From Pseudomonas khorasanensis (lineage in GTDB: Bacteria; Pseudomonadota; Gammaproteobacteria; Pseudomonadales; Pseudomonadaceae), in contig NZ_JABWQP020000013.1 in the NCBI RefSeq assembly GCF_014268505.2, positions 85,521-149,520 on the forward strand: a DNA stretch of 64,000 nt, in the 5' to 3' direction. The position numbers and the translations under genes are program-made. The notes under the pieces were generated by a model, which saw nothing but the letters and a program-made list of their open reading frames with translations, made no database searches and was not told where the DNA came from. Positions 45,001-53,612 of the stretch are shown here, in pieces (within the stretch, counting starts at the first letter, position 1; each line of letters starts with the position of its first letter).

Positions 45001-45502
45001 CGTCATTCGCAAGATCGACAAGGAAACCCGGAATCGTTTCAAGGATACCTTTGATCAGATCAACGGCGGATTACAGGCACTTTTTCCGAAAGTTTTCGGT
45101 GGCGGGCGCGCGTATTTGGAACTGACGGGCGAAGATCTACTCGATACAGGGGTGACGATCATGGCGCAGCCGCCGGGGAAGAAGAACAGCACCATCCATT
45201 TGCTCTCCGGCGGGGAAAAAGCCCTGACCGCGCTTGCATTGGTTTTTGCGATCTTCAAATTGAATCCGGCGCCGTTCTGCATGCTCGACGAAGTTGACGC
45301 GCCGCTGGATGACGCTAACGTTGGACGCTACGCGCGATTGGTCAAAGAGATGTCGCAGACTGTGCAGTTCATCTATATCACGCACAACAAGATCGCCATG
45401 GAAATGGCCGAGCAATTGATGGGCGTGACGATGCATGAGCCGGGTTGTTCGCGGCTGGTGGCCGTGGATGTCGAGGAGGCGATGGCGATGGTGGATGCCT
45501 GA
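42014..45502 (+). CDS. smc: Chromosome segregation protein SMC
   Basis: 1162 residues with a GTG start. Walker A GPNGCGKS at 31-38, two long coiled coils (about 165-500 and 660-1010) flanking a hinge (about 505-650), and a C-terminal ABC head with signature LLSGGEKALTALAL and Walker B FCMLDEVDAPLDD. SMC acts with ScpA and ScpB to extrude DNA loops and organise the nucleoid; scpAB is not in this window. Complete length. Confidence 0.97.
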   Translation: MRLKCIKLAGFKSFVDPTTVNFPSNMAAVVGPNGCGKSNIIDAVRWVMGESSAKNLRGESMTDVIFNGSTSRKPVSQASIELVFDNSDGTLLGEYAAYAEISIRRKVTRDSQTTYYLNGTKCRRRDITDIFLGTGLGPRSYSIIEQGMISKLIESKPEDLRNFIEEAAGISKYKERRRETENRIRRTHENLARLTDLREELERQLERLHRQAEAAKKYQELKAEERQLKAQLSALRWQDLNEQVGQRESIIGTQEISFEALVAEQRNADAAIERLRDGHHDLSERFNLVQGRFYSVGGDIARVEQSIQHGQQRLRQLQDDLKEAERARLETESHLGHDRTLLLTLGEELDMLTPEQEVTSAAAEEAAAALEEAETTMHGWQEQWDTFNLTAAEPRRQAEVQQSRIQQLESSMERLADRQKRLGEERALLSADPEDAAIMALNEQLAESEATLEDLQTSEEAQVEKLEQLRQELQQALTAQQQAQGDLQRLNGRLASLEALQQAALDPGTGTAEWLREHNLAERPRLAEGLKVEAGWELAVETVLGADLQAVLVDDFSGFDLSGFAQGDLRLLSPASDGVRVAGSLLDKVEAQIDLSPWLGQVKPVDSLEQALALRGQLSEGQSLISRDGYWVGRHFLRVRRASEAESGMLARGQEIEDLQLEREEREATVEAMETRLQTLRAQQRQQENGREHLRRLLQDEARQQGELKAQLSAGKAKAEQLTLRRTRLDEELIELGEQRELEHEQVGEARMQLQEALDAMALDTEQRELLLAQRDSLRERLDRVRQEARQHKDHAHQLAVRLGSLRAQHDSTRQALERLEMQAERLTEKREQLSLNLEEGEAPLEELRLKLEELLDKRMTVDEELKTAQIALEDADRELRDAEKRRTQAEQQSQLIRGQLEQQRMEWQALTVRRKALQDQLLEDGYDLNGVLATLTAQASEREAEEELERINARIQRLGAINLAAIDEYTQQSERKRYLDAQDADLVEALETLENVIRKIDKETRNRFKDTFDQINGGLQALFPKVFGGGRAYLELTGEDLLDTGVTIMAQPPGKKNSTIHLLSGGEKALTALALVFAIFKLNPAPFCMLDEVDAPLDDANVGRYARLVKEMSQTVQFIYITHNKIAMEMAEQLMGVTMHEPGCSRLVAVDVEEAMAMVDA

Positions 45503-45762
45503 GTCGGTGCGGTGTCGGAACGGGTTTTGGAGCTCTAGTGGACTTTTTACTGACATCGGCTGGATGGCCAATCGACATATTCGCGCGAGCCAAATGAGAC
45601 AGACGGTGTAAAGTTGTCTTTGGTCGTGCTAGTTTAATGTCAATTTTTCGTATACGTGGGCAAAACGCCTGTCAGAACATAGAGTTGGCGCCACGTTTTA
45701 AAGCGGTTTACGCAGTGTAAACCCCTTATTTTTCAGCATTTTTTATAGAGGCACGGGATTAC
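45503..45762 (+). promoter_or_regulatory. 260-base gap between smc and zipA
   Basis: No gene. It has an AT-richer middle (about 45600-45750) than its surroundings, likely to contain the zipA promoter; no clear terminator for smc is seen. Confidence 0.4.
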
Positions 45763-46626
45763 ATGGAAATCGGTCTGCGCGAGTGGCTGATCGTCATCGG
45801 CATCATTGTGATAGCCGGTATTCTTTTCGATGGCTGGCGCCGTATGCGCGGCGGCAAGGGAAAGCTGAAATTCCGTCTCGACCGGAGCCTGTCCAATCTG
45901 CCGGATGAGGACACCAGCGCCGAGCTGTTGGGCCCGGCCCGGGTTCTGGATACGCACAAGGAACCGCAACTGGACGAGCACGATCTGCCGTCAGTGAGCA
46001 TGCCGAACCGCGAAGCCCGCGAACCGCGTGAATCCGGCTCGAAGCGTGGCAAGCGCGGCAGCAACGGGCCGGCGCAGGGCGACCTTAACCTCGACCTTGA
46101 TCTGGACGGCGGCCCGAGCTTCAGCAGCCGTGACGACGATTTCGCCGAAGGCAGCAAGCCTGCGCCGGTCGTGGCTGAAAAAGAGCAGCCGCAAGCCGAA
46201 GAAGTCCTGGTGATCAGCGTGATCTGTCGCGACCCGGCCGGCTTCAAGGGCCCGGCGCTGCTGCAAAACATTCTGGAAAGCGGTCTGCGTTTCGGCGAGA
46301 TGGACATCTTCCACCGTCACGAAAGCATGGCCGGCAACGGTGAAGTGCTGTTCTCCATGGCCAACGCGGTCAAGCCGGGCATCTTCGATCTGGACGACAT
46401 CGACCATTTCAGTACCCCGGCGGTGAGTTTCTTCCTCGGTCTGCCAGGCCCGCGTCATCCCAAGCAGGCTTTCGACGTGATGGTGGCGGCAGCCCGCAAG
46501 TTGTCCCAGGAACTGAACGGCGAATTGAAAGATGACCAGCGCAGCGTCCTGACCGCGCAGACGATTGAGCACTACCGTCAGCGCATCGTCGAATTCGAAC
46601 GCCGCGCCCTGACCCAGAAGCGTTAA
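45763..46626 (+). CDS. zipA: Cell division protein ZipA
   Basis: 287 residues. One N-terminal membrane helix (about 8-24, WLIVIGIIVIAGILFDGW), a charged, Ser/Gly-rich linker (about 60-145) and a C-terminal FtsZ-binding domain (about 148-285, VISVICRDPAGFKGPALLQN). It tethers FtsZ to the inner membrane early in septation. Here it lies between smc and ligA, the standard Pseudomonas order. Confidence 0.95.
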   Translation: MEIGLREWLIVIGIIVIAGILFDGWRRMRGGKGKLKFRLDRSLSNLPDEDTSAELLGPARVLDTHKEPQLDEHDLPSVSMPNREAREPRESGSKRGKRGSNGPAQGDLNLDLDLDGGPSFSSRDDDFAEGSKPAPVVAEKEQPQAEEVLVISVICRDPAGFKGPALLQNILESGLRFGEMDIFHRHESMAGNGEVLFSMANAVKPGIFDLDDIDHFSTPAVSFFLGLPGPRHPKQAFDVMVAAARKLSQELNGELKDDQRSVLTAQTIEHYRQRIVEFERRALTQKR

Positions 46627-46638
46627 GGCAAGAACAGT

Positions 46639-46731
46639 TGTGGCGAGGGAGCTTGCTCCCGCTGGGTTGCGAAGCGGCCCCAAATTTGCGGCGGCTTCGC
46701 CACCGAGCGGGAGCAAGCTCCCTCGCCACAA
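46639..46731. repeat. GTGGCGAGGGAGCTTGCTCCC inverted repeat pair
   Basis: TGGCGAGGGAGCTTGCTCCC near 46640 is inverted near 46712, with a second pair GCGAAGC/GCTTCGC between. It shares the GAGCTTGCTC core with REP but has different flanks, so it is another REP class. Confidence 0.8.
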
Positions 46732-46806
46732 GGTCTACAGCCTTGAGCGATTTGATTAGAAGATTGAGCAGCCTCGGCTGCTCTTTTGCTTTATGAGAGA
46801 ACACCC

Positions 46807-49164
46807 ATGACCGCCGCCGAAACCCGCATCCTAGAGCTTCGCGCTGAACTCGATCAGCACAACTATCGTTATCACGTCCTCAATGAGCCGAGCATTCCGG
46901 ACGCCGAGTACGACCGGTTGTTCCACGAGCTCAAGGCACTGGAAGCGGCCAACCCGGAACTGATCACCAGCGATTCGCCGACCCAGCGCGTCGGCAGCAT
47001 GGCGCTGACGGCGTTCACCCAAGTGCGCCACGAAATCCCGATGCTCAGCCTCGGCAACGCCTTCGAAGAATCCGACATGCGCGAGTTTGATCGGCGTGTC
47101 AGCGAAGGTCTCGATGTGCCGGCCGGCGATCTGTTCGGTGGCGGCACGGCAGTGGAATACAGCTGCGAGCCGAAGCTCGATGGCCTGGCGGTCAGCTTGC
47201 TGTATCAGGACGGTCTGCTGGTGCGCGGCGCTACCCGTGGCGATGGCACTACCGGCGAAGACATCAGCGTCAACGTGCGTACCGTGCGCAACATTCCGCT
47301 GAAACTGCACGGCGAGGGTTGGCCTGCGACGCTGGAAGTGCGCGGCGAAGTGTTCATGTCCAAGGCCGGGTTCGAGCGTCTCAACGCCACGCAACTGGAA
47401 GTCGGTGGCAAGACCTTCGCCAACCCGCGCAACGCCGCCGCCGGCAGCCTGCGCCAGCTCGACTCGAAAATCACCGCCAATCGCCCGCTGGAATTCTGTT
47501 GCTACGGCATCGGTCAGGTCTCCCACGACATTGCCGACACGCACATCGCTAACCTCAAGCAGTTGCAGAAGTGGGGCATGCCGATCAGTCATGAGCTGAA
47601 GCTGGCCAAAGGCATCGACGAGTGCCTTGAGTACTACCGCGATATCGGTGAGCGCCGAAGCTCGCTCAGCTACGAAATCGACGGCGTGGTATTCAAGGTC
47701 AACAGCATTGCCGACCAGCGCGAGCTGGGCTTTCGTGCCCGCGAACCGCGCTGGGCAATCGCGCATAAATTCCCGGCGATGGAAGAGTTGACCGAACTGC
47801 TGGACGTTGAATTCCAGGTCGGCCGCACCGGTGCCGTTACGCCGGTGGCCCGTTTGAAACCGGTGAAAGTGGCCGGCGTCACCGTGGCCAACGCCACACT
47901 GCACAACATGGACGAAGTGGCGCGTCTGGGCCTGATGATTGGCGACACGGTGATCATCCGCCGCGCCGGTGATGTCATCCCGCAAGTGGTGCAAGTGGTC
48001 ACCGAGCGCCGCCCTGATAACGCGCGTCCGGTTGCCATTCCTGAAAGCTGCCCGGTGTGCGGCTCGCACGTCGAGCGCACGCAGTTGATCAAGCGCAGCA
48101 AGGGCAAGGAAACCATCAGTGAAGGCGCGGTGTATCGCTGCGTCGGGCGACTGGCCTGTGGCGCGCAACTGAAGCAGGCGATCATTCACTTTGTCTCGCG
48201 CCGCGCGATGGACATCGAAGGTCTGGGCGACAAGAGCGTCGAACAACTGGTCGACGAAGGTCTGGTCAACTCGCCTGCCGATCTGTATGCGCTGAAGTTC
48301 GAGGACATCGTCGATCTGGAAGGCTTTGCCGAGGTGTCCAGCAACAAGCTTCTGAAGGCCATCGAGGACAGCAAGCAACCGGGACTTGCGCGCTTCATTT
48401 ATGCCCTGGGGATTCCGGATGTAGGTGAAGAAACGGCGAAAGTGCTAGCGCGCTCGCTGGGTTCGCTGGAGCGCGTGCGGCAGGCATTGCCGCACGTACT
48501 GACCTACCTGCCGGACGTCGGGCTTGAAGTTGCGCACGAGATTCACAGCTTCTTCGAGGATGCGCATAACCAGCAAGTGATCATTGAATTGCTGGGCCAC
48601 GGTTTGCAGATTCAGGATCAGGGCGAACTCGGCGCAGAGTTCGCCGCCAGCACCACGCTGGGCGGCTTGCTCGACAAACTGCACATTCCCTATGTCGGCC
48701 CAGGTGGTGCGCAGAAACTGGCGGACAGGTTTGGTTCGCTCGAGGCAGTGATGAACGCTGACTGGCTGGATATGCGTCAGGCGTTGCCCGAGAAGCAGGC
48801 CAACTCGGTGCGCGAGTTCTTCGCCGTGCCTGAGCATCGCCAACTCGCCGAGCAGGCCGAGCAGCAACTGCGTGATTTCGGCATGCATTGGCAGAGCGAG
48901 AAGAAAGTCGTTGAAGGCCTGCCGTTGTCCGGGGAAACCTGGGTGCTGACCGGCAAGGTCGAGTTGATGAGCCGTGATGTGGCTAAAGATCACCTCGAAA
49001 GCCTGGGGGCGAAAGTGGCCGGCTCCGTCTCGGCGAAAACCCATTGCGTGGTGGCTGGGCCGGGTGCCGGATCGAAACTGACCAAGGCCAACGAGCTGGG
49101 CGTGAAAGTGATGGATGAAGAGGCGTTCATCGCCTTCCTCAAGACCCACGGCATCTCCGTTTAA
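46807..49164 (+). CDS. ligA: NAD+-dependent DNA ligase
   Basis: 785 residues from ATG 46807 (an ATG seven codons earlier is less likely; the family starts MTAAETRI). The adenylated lysine is K123 in CEPKLDGLAV. In order: Ia and adenylation domains, OB fold (VGRTGAVTPVARLKPV), zinc finger (CPVCG and CVGRLACG), helix-hairpin-helix domain and C-terminal BRCT (about 710-785). It joins nicks in replication and repair. Confidence 0.97.
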   Translation: MTAAETRILELRAELDQHNYRYHVLNEPSIPDAEYDRLFHELKALEAANPELITSDSPTQRVGSMALTAFTQVRHEIPMLSLGNAFEESDMREFDRRVSEGLDVPAGDLFGGGTAVEYSCEPKLDGLAVSLLYQDGLLVRGATRGDGTTGEDISVNVRTVRNIPLKLHGEGWPATLEVRGEVFMSKAGFERLNATQLEVGGKTFANPRNAAAGSLRQLDSKITANRPLEFCCYGIGQVSHDIADTHIANLKQLQKWGMPISHELKLAKGIDECLEYYRDIGERRSSLSYEIDGVVFKVNSIADQRELGFRAREPRWAIAHKFPAMEELTELLDVEFQVGRTGAVTPVARLKPVKVAGVTVANATLHNMDEVARLGLMIGDTVIIRRAGDVIPQVVQVVTERRPDNARPVAIPESCPVCGSHVERTQLIKRSKGKETISEGAVYRCVGRLACGAQLKQAIIHFVSRRAMDIEGLGDKSVEQLVDEGLVNSPADLYALKFEDIVDLEGFAEVSSNKLLKAIEDSKQPGLARFIYALGIPDVGEETAKVLARSLGSLERVRQALPHVLTYLPDVGLEVAHEIHSFFEDAHNQQVIIELLGHGLQIQDQGELGAEFAASTTLGGLLDKLHIPYVGPGGAQKLADRFGSLEAVMNADWLDMRQALPEKQANSVREFFAVPEHRQLAEQAEQQLRDFGMHWQSEKKVVEGLPLSGETWVLTGKVELMSRDVAKDHLESLGAKVAGSVSAKTHCVVAGPGAGSKLTKANELGVKVMDEEAFIAFLKTHGISV

Positions 49165-49167
49165 GAT

Positions 49168-49315
49168 CAAAAGATCGCAGCCTTCGGCAGTTCCTGCACG
49201 ATGCTGATCGTTCCCACGCTCTGCGTGGGAATGCCGCCCCGGACGCTCCGCGTCCAGGGTGACGCAGAGCGTCACGGGATGCGTTACCACGCGGAGCGTG
49301 GGAACGATCATCTGT
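49168..49315. repeat. Dispersed repeats after ligA
   Basis: First a half copy of the ATCAAAAGATCGCAGCC family (49168-49200), then an inverted pair GATCGTTCCCACGCTCTGCG (about 49207) and CGCGGAGCGTGGGAACGATC (about 49291). The second family occurs again at 57087-57198. Confidence 0.75.
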
Positions 49316-49383
49316 ACAAAGGCGCGGGAACGATCTCCGCGCCAGGATGATCTAGTCTTGGCCAGTCCCAGGGAGAGATCGCC

Positions 49384-50547
49384 ATGCATCGCTTTTTCGA
49401 GCAGCTCAGTTCCCGCATCATCGCGCCGTTCGTGGCCGGATCCTCGCGCAACAGCAAAGTCTGGCCGTGCCGTTGCGGCCAGTCGCTGTTCTTTCGCAAC
49501 AGTCAGTGCCTGGCCTGTAACGCCTTGCTCGGCTACCAGCCCGAAGAAAGTCGCCTGACCTCGCTGCATCCGGGGCCGGAAGAGGGCACCTGGACACTTG
49601 ACGTCGATCCTGACGCCGGCCTGTTCCGCCGCTGCGCCAATCTCGACATGCCCGCCGCATGCAACTGGCTGCTGCCGGCCAACGATCACGACACCTTGTG
49701 CATCGCCTGCAGCCTCAACCGCACCATCCCCGATCTGTCCGTTCCGGAAAATCCTGAACGCTGGCGCAAGGTCGAAATCGCCAAGCGCCGACTGGTCGCG
49801 CAACTGATCACCCTCGGTTTGTCGGTCATCCCGAAAACCGTGGACGAAGAAACCGGACTGGCTTTCGATTTTATCGGCGTCGACCTGCAAGGCAACGCGC
49901 CCATGACCGGCCACGCCAACGGCCTGATCACCCTCGACATCAAGGAGGCCGACGACGCTCATCGCGAGCAGGTCAGGGCGCAGATGCACGAACCCTATCG
50001 CACGCTGCTTGGTCATTTTCGCCATGAGGTCGGTCATTATTATTGGGATCGACTGATCGCCAACCGCCCGTGGCTCGGTGCGTTCCGTAACCTGTTCGGT
50101 GATGAACGCGCCAGTTATTCCGAGGCGCTGGACCGTCACTATCAACAAGGTGCGCCACTGGACTGGCCTCAGCATTACGTCAGCGCCTACGCAACCATGC
50201 ACCCGTGGGAAGACTGGGCAGAAACCTGGGCGCATTACCTGCACATGATGGATGCGGTGGATACCGCGCTGGGCTTCGGCATGAGCGCGCGAGAAATGGA
50301 CTTCGACTATCAGCCGTTTCCGACCAGCACCCTGTATGACCCCGAGCATCCTGGCGGTACCGCGTTCCTGTCATTCGTCAACGCGTGGATCGAACTGGCC
50401 GGCATGCTCAACGAGCTGTCACGCAGCATGGGCCAGCCGGATTTCTACCCGTTCGTACTGCCCGCACCGGCGATCGCCAAGCTGCACTTCATTCATCTGG
50501 TGATCCAGCAGGCGGGGGGCAGGGCGGATGAAGTGCTGGCTCTGTAG
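49384..50547 (+). CDS. Putative zinc-binding metallopeptidase (DUF2248-like)
   Basis: 387 residues. N-terminal zinc-ribbon-like cysteines (CRCGQ, CLAC), then a metallopeptidase-like domain with HEVGH at residues 214-218 and a downstream glutamate-rich helix (HPWEDWAETWAHYLHM) that can supply the third metal ligand. Conserved hypothetical in Pseudomonas; no biochemical function known to me. No signal peptide, so cytoplasmic. It stands alone between ligA and the SRP RNA. Confidence 0.8.
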   Translation: MHRFFEQLSSRIIAPFVAGSSRNSKVWPCRCGQSLFFRNSQCLACNALLGYQPEESRLTSLHPGPEEGTWTLDVDPDAGLFRRCANLDMPAACNWLLPANDHDTLCIACSLNRTIPDLSVPENPERWRKVEIAKRRLVAQLITLGLSVIPKTVDEETGLAFDFIGVDLQGNAPMTGHANGLITLDIKEADDAHREQVRAQMHEPYRTLLGHFRHEVGHYYWDRLIANRPWLGAFRNLFGDERASYSEALDRHYQQGAPLDWPQHYVSAYATMHPWEDWAETWAHYLHMMDAVDTALGFGMSAREMDFDYQPFPTSTLYDPEHPGGTAFLSFVNAWIELAGMLNELSRSMGQPDFYPFVLPAPAIAKLHFIHLVIQQAGGRADEVLAL

Positions 50548-50669
50548 CTGCCGCAGGCTGCGATGTTTATGTCCTTGAAGCCGCTCAGGTTTTTTATCTG
50601 CAACCAACGGTTGTAACTTCACCTCAGATAGGTACAATGGCGCGGCTCGCCGACAGGCAAGCGTCGTTA

Positions 50670-50782
50670 TGGTGACCCCATCGGTCCCCCCGCAACGATT
50701 ACCCGTGAACCTGGTCAGATCCGGAAGGAAGCAGCCACAGCGGGAACATTGTGTGCCGGGGTGTGGCTGGTGGGGGCACCAC
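50670..50782 (+). ncRNA. ffs: 4.5S RNA of the signal recognition particle
   Basis: The conserved apical domain is seen in GTCAGATCCGGAAGGAAGCA (50714-50733), with the GGAA tetraloop and the symmetric and asymmetric loops bound by Ffh. The ends pair: GGTGACCCCATCGG at 50671 with the CTGGTGGGGGCACC at 50767-50780. Its place just before the dnaX region is typical. Ends are approximate. A T-run at 50839-50845 may mark termination. Confidence 0.93.
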
Positions 50783-51000
50783 CTTAACGAACAATCGACG
50801 GCTTCAGACAGAACTGCATGGGTTTCGCCTACTGCGGTTTTTTTATGCCTGTGATTTGGCCTCGGACGTTGATTCGCCATCAACCGCGCGTAAATCGGCA
50901 GTGGATCATTTGTCGTTTTGCTGCCGCGTCCCGATGCCCGTTCGGCTGTCGAAGCTGAACAGTGGCATACTCCCTCGCCTGGTATCGAGAGGTAAGGCAC

Positions 51001-51501
51001 GTGGGCGAAATTGACGATCTGACCCGGGAAAAACTGCGCGAATGGCAGTTACGCCGTCTGGAAGTCAAAGCGCAAATGCAGGATCAGCCCGAGCGCACGC
51101 TGGAGTTGTCGCGAGTGCTTGACCTCATGGATGACGAGCACGCCGCGATTCTGGCGGCATCGACCGCGTTCAACGCGGATGAAGAGGCCGAGCAGCCGGA
51201 CCCGGTGGAGCCGCAACCCGCCATCGTCGAACGCGAATCGGCCTCGGTGGTCGGCAAGTACGACCTGCAACTGCAAGCCACGGCGCAAAGCCCTGAACAC
51301 CTGCGCAAACTGCTCGAGATGGCCATTTACGAAGTGCAGGCGCAGATTGACGCAGGGGCGGTGACTCGCGGCGCAGACCGACGCGGCATGTCGGGAACGC
51401 TGGGCGACTACTCTTTCGAGCTTCGTATCAATCCCGAGCCCGGCAGTGAGGGATACTTGCCGCGCTCACATCAAATGCACAACGAGAATGACCAGGACTG
51501 A
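51001..51501 (+). CDS. Unknown small protein preceding a helicase-like gene
   Basis: 166 residues from GTG 51001, chosen for the GAGAGGTAAGG ribosome site; a GTG at 50962 is an alternative. Residues 1-50 are predicted helical and highly charged (DDLTREKLREWQLRRLEVKA), residues 60-85 are acidic and proline-rich, and the C-terminal half has a compact helix (PEHLRKLLEMAIYEVQAQID) followed by a beta-like tail (GTLGDYSFELRINPE). I do not recognise a family. The stop is 36 bases before the next gene start, so the two are probably one unit. Possibly a partner or regulator of the ATPase. Confidence 0.75.
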   Translation: MGEIDDLTREKLREWQLRRLEVKAQMQDQPERTLELSRVLDLMDDEHAAILAASTAFNADEEAEQPDPVEPQPAIVERESASVVGKYDLQLQATAQSPEHLRKLLEMAIYEVQAQIDAGAVTRGADRRGMSGTLGDYSFELRINPEPGSEGYLPRSHQMHNENDQD

Positions 51502-51537
51502 TCTGGTGATGTGTCAAAGCCCAGACGGCGAGGTTGT

Positions 51538-53505
51538 ATGCACCCGGAACATTTTGATTTGGCCACACCGGTCTTTTTGCCCGTCACCCATGACGCCTGT
51601 ACGGCGTTGTTGCAGCCCGATGGCGACGCTGCACTGGGCAATCTGACCGATCCGGAACTGGCGGCGGTGTTGGTCATTCAGAACCTGGCCCAGGCCACGG
51701 AAAACGATCTGAGCGCCAGCGCGGCGGAGAAGATTCTCGCCAGGCTCATCGATTGGTCCGTCACCTCGCGGCGCGAAGGATCGGCTGGACTGGTTTCAGA
51801 GGCACGGCGTCTGTTCGATTCGCGCAAGTTGTATTTCGGGCTCAATGCGATGAAAGGCCTGAACCTGCGGTTTCTCATGGCCGATGAAATCACCGCCCGC
51901 GAATATCTGTTGCCCGGCGGGCAGTGGGATGTGGACTACAAGATTCGGCACCAGCAACAGAACAACCCGTTCAGCCAGCAAATGGTCACGCCCCGTGAGC
52001 GTGAGCACTGGTTGAGCGCCGCGCAGGACAAACTGCTCAGAACCTTTCGAGCCAATCTGGACGAAGACCTGCATGTTCAGGGCTATGCGGGCATCGGCAA
52101 GAGCTACATGCTCAGTGCTCTGATTGAATGCCTGCGCTCTAAGCGGACCCTGGTGCTGGCGCGTACCCCGGCGAAGCTGGAGACCTTGCGCAAGCACATC
52201 GTGCAAGTGCACGACACTGAAATAGGCCAGACGTTTTTCGACTTTGCCCAGTCCCAATTGCTTGGGCCCCGGCTGCAAATGGCCAGGACGCCAGCGAGGA
52301 TCCCGAGCAGGCAGGCGCTGGCGCAGGAACTGAATATTTTCGGTTTCCGGCACCACGACGGCCAAGGCACTCTCGAAGTCTGTCTGCGCGTGCTGGAGCT
52401 CTATTGCGCCTCAAGAGATCACACGCTGTCCGCCAGGCACCTGCCGCATTTCCAGCAACCTTTGACCGGCATGGACTCGCAAGCGCTGCTGGAGTATTCA
52501 AGTCGCCTGTGGGTTTATCTGGAGCACAATCCGGCCTGGGCCAGCCAGACCGGTTTCCCGACGTTGGTGATGATCAAGCGCGCCAGTCTGGCGGGTTGCC
52601 GCGTACCGCCGCGCTACACGCATGTGATCATCGATGAAAGCCAGGACGTGCCGGCGTCGCTGCTGCAAATCATCGAGCGCGGGCGTCAGGTGCTGATCAC
52701 CCTTGGCGATGAGTATCAGCAGGCCACCGGCGAGCCGCTCAAACGCAACCGTGAAGTCCGGCAGAGTGATATCTGCTATTCCGTGCGCTCGGGCCGCAAT
52801 GTCGAGCGGTTGGTCAACCCGCTCATCTCGCGCCATACGCACAAGAGCAAAGTACCGTTCGAGGGCGCTCGTCATGCGGACGTCGATATCGAGTACTACC
52901 CCGAAGCCTTCGTGCCGCCCGAGGGCTGCGTGGTCCTGACCGCCTCACCCTGGGACACGATGATGTGGGCCATCCACCTGCACGATTCCAACTGCGCGTT
53001 CAGTTTCCCCGACAAGCAGGCACAGGACGATATCAAGCATTTCATGACGACCGCCATCGAGCTGTTCCGGCGTGACTTCTACAACGCCGGGTCCAGCGAA
53101 AAAGGACCGCATCCGTATTTCAGCGACATGGCCGACTGGCAACAGGTGCGTGACGCCAACCCGTTCGATGAAGCCTTTTTGTGGATCGAAGCGCAATTGC
53201 AAAACGGCTTCATGATTGCCGACCTGACCCGACTGAACCAGCGGATCACCGCACCGGGTGAAGCCTGTCTGTTGATGATGGCCGAGCAGGCCGGCGGGAT
53301 GGAGTTCAGGCGAGTGCTGTTGACGCGGACATTGCTCAGCAACGAAAAATTCAAGGACGCCTACGCATTCGATCAGCGAATCTGCGCTGTGTACATCGCC
53401 GTGTCCCGCGCCAGGCAGCAGCTTTATCTGCCTTACGACGTGGTGGAATGGATCGATTATCACCACAGCCGGGAGCCGAAATTCCGCGAGTCGCACGGTT
53501 ATTGA
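51538..53505 (+). CDS. SF1 (UvrD/Rep-like) helicase-family ATPase
   Basis: 655 residues from ATG 51538 with GAGG before it (GTG 51511 is an alternative). SF1 motifs in order: Walker A GYAGIGKS (182-189), Walker B with the SF1 hallmark DESQD (366-370), motif III GDEYQQ (390-395), and motif VI AVSRARQQLYLP (about 621-632). The first 170 residues match no known domain, and motif Ia/IV regions are weak, so it may not be a processive helicase. It follows the unknown gene at 51001 and ends at a REP pair. Function unknown; DNA repair or defence are possibilities without direct support. Confidence 0.8.
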   Translation: MHPEHFDLATPVFLPVTHDACTALLQPDGDAALGNLTDPELAAVLVIQNLAQATENDLSASAAEKILARLIDWSVTSRREGSAGLVSEARRLFDSRKLYFGLNAMKGLNLRFLMADEITAREYLLPGGQWDVDYKIRHQQQNNPFSQQMVTPREREHWLSAAQDKLLRTFRANLDEDLHVQGYAGIGKSYMLSALIECLRSKRTLVLARTPAKLETLRKHIVQVHDTEIGQTFFDFAQSQLLGPRLQMARTPARIPSRQALAQELNIFGFRHHDGQGTLEVCLRVLELYCASRDHTLSARHLPHFQQPLTGMDSQALLEYSSRLWVYLEHNPAWASQTGFPTLVMIKRASLAGCRVPPRYTHVIIDESQDVPASLLQIIERGRQVLITLGDEYQQATGEPLKRNREVRQSDICYSVRSGRNVERLVNPLISRHTHKSKVPFEGARHADVDIEYYPEAFVPPEGCVVLTASPWDTMMWAIHLHDSNCAFSFPDKQAQDDIKHFMTTAIELFRRDFYNAGSSEKGPHPYFSDMADWQQVRDANPFDEAFLWIEAQLQNGFMIADLTRLNQRITAPGEACLLMMAEQAGGMEFRRVLLTRTLLSNEKFKDAYAFDQRICAVYIAVSRARQQLYLPYDVVEWIDYHHSREPKFRESHGY

Positions 53506-53516
53506 CCCGGCCACCC

Positions 53517-53609
53517 CTGTGGGAGCGAGCCTGCTCGCGAAGGCGTCGGCGTGTTCAACAACTGTGTCGCCTGACATACCGCTTTCGCGAGCAGGCTCGC
53601 TCCCACAGG
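53517..53609. repeat. REP pair after the helicase-like gene
   Basis: Inverted REP copies at about 53518-53542 and 53583-53608, between convergent genes. Confidence 0.85.
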
Positions 53610-53612
53610 CGG

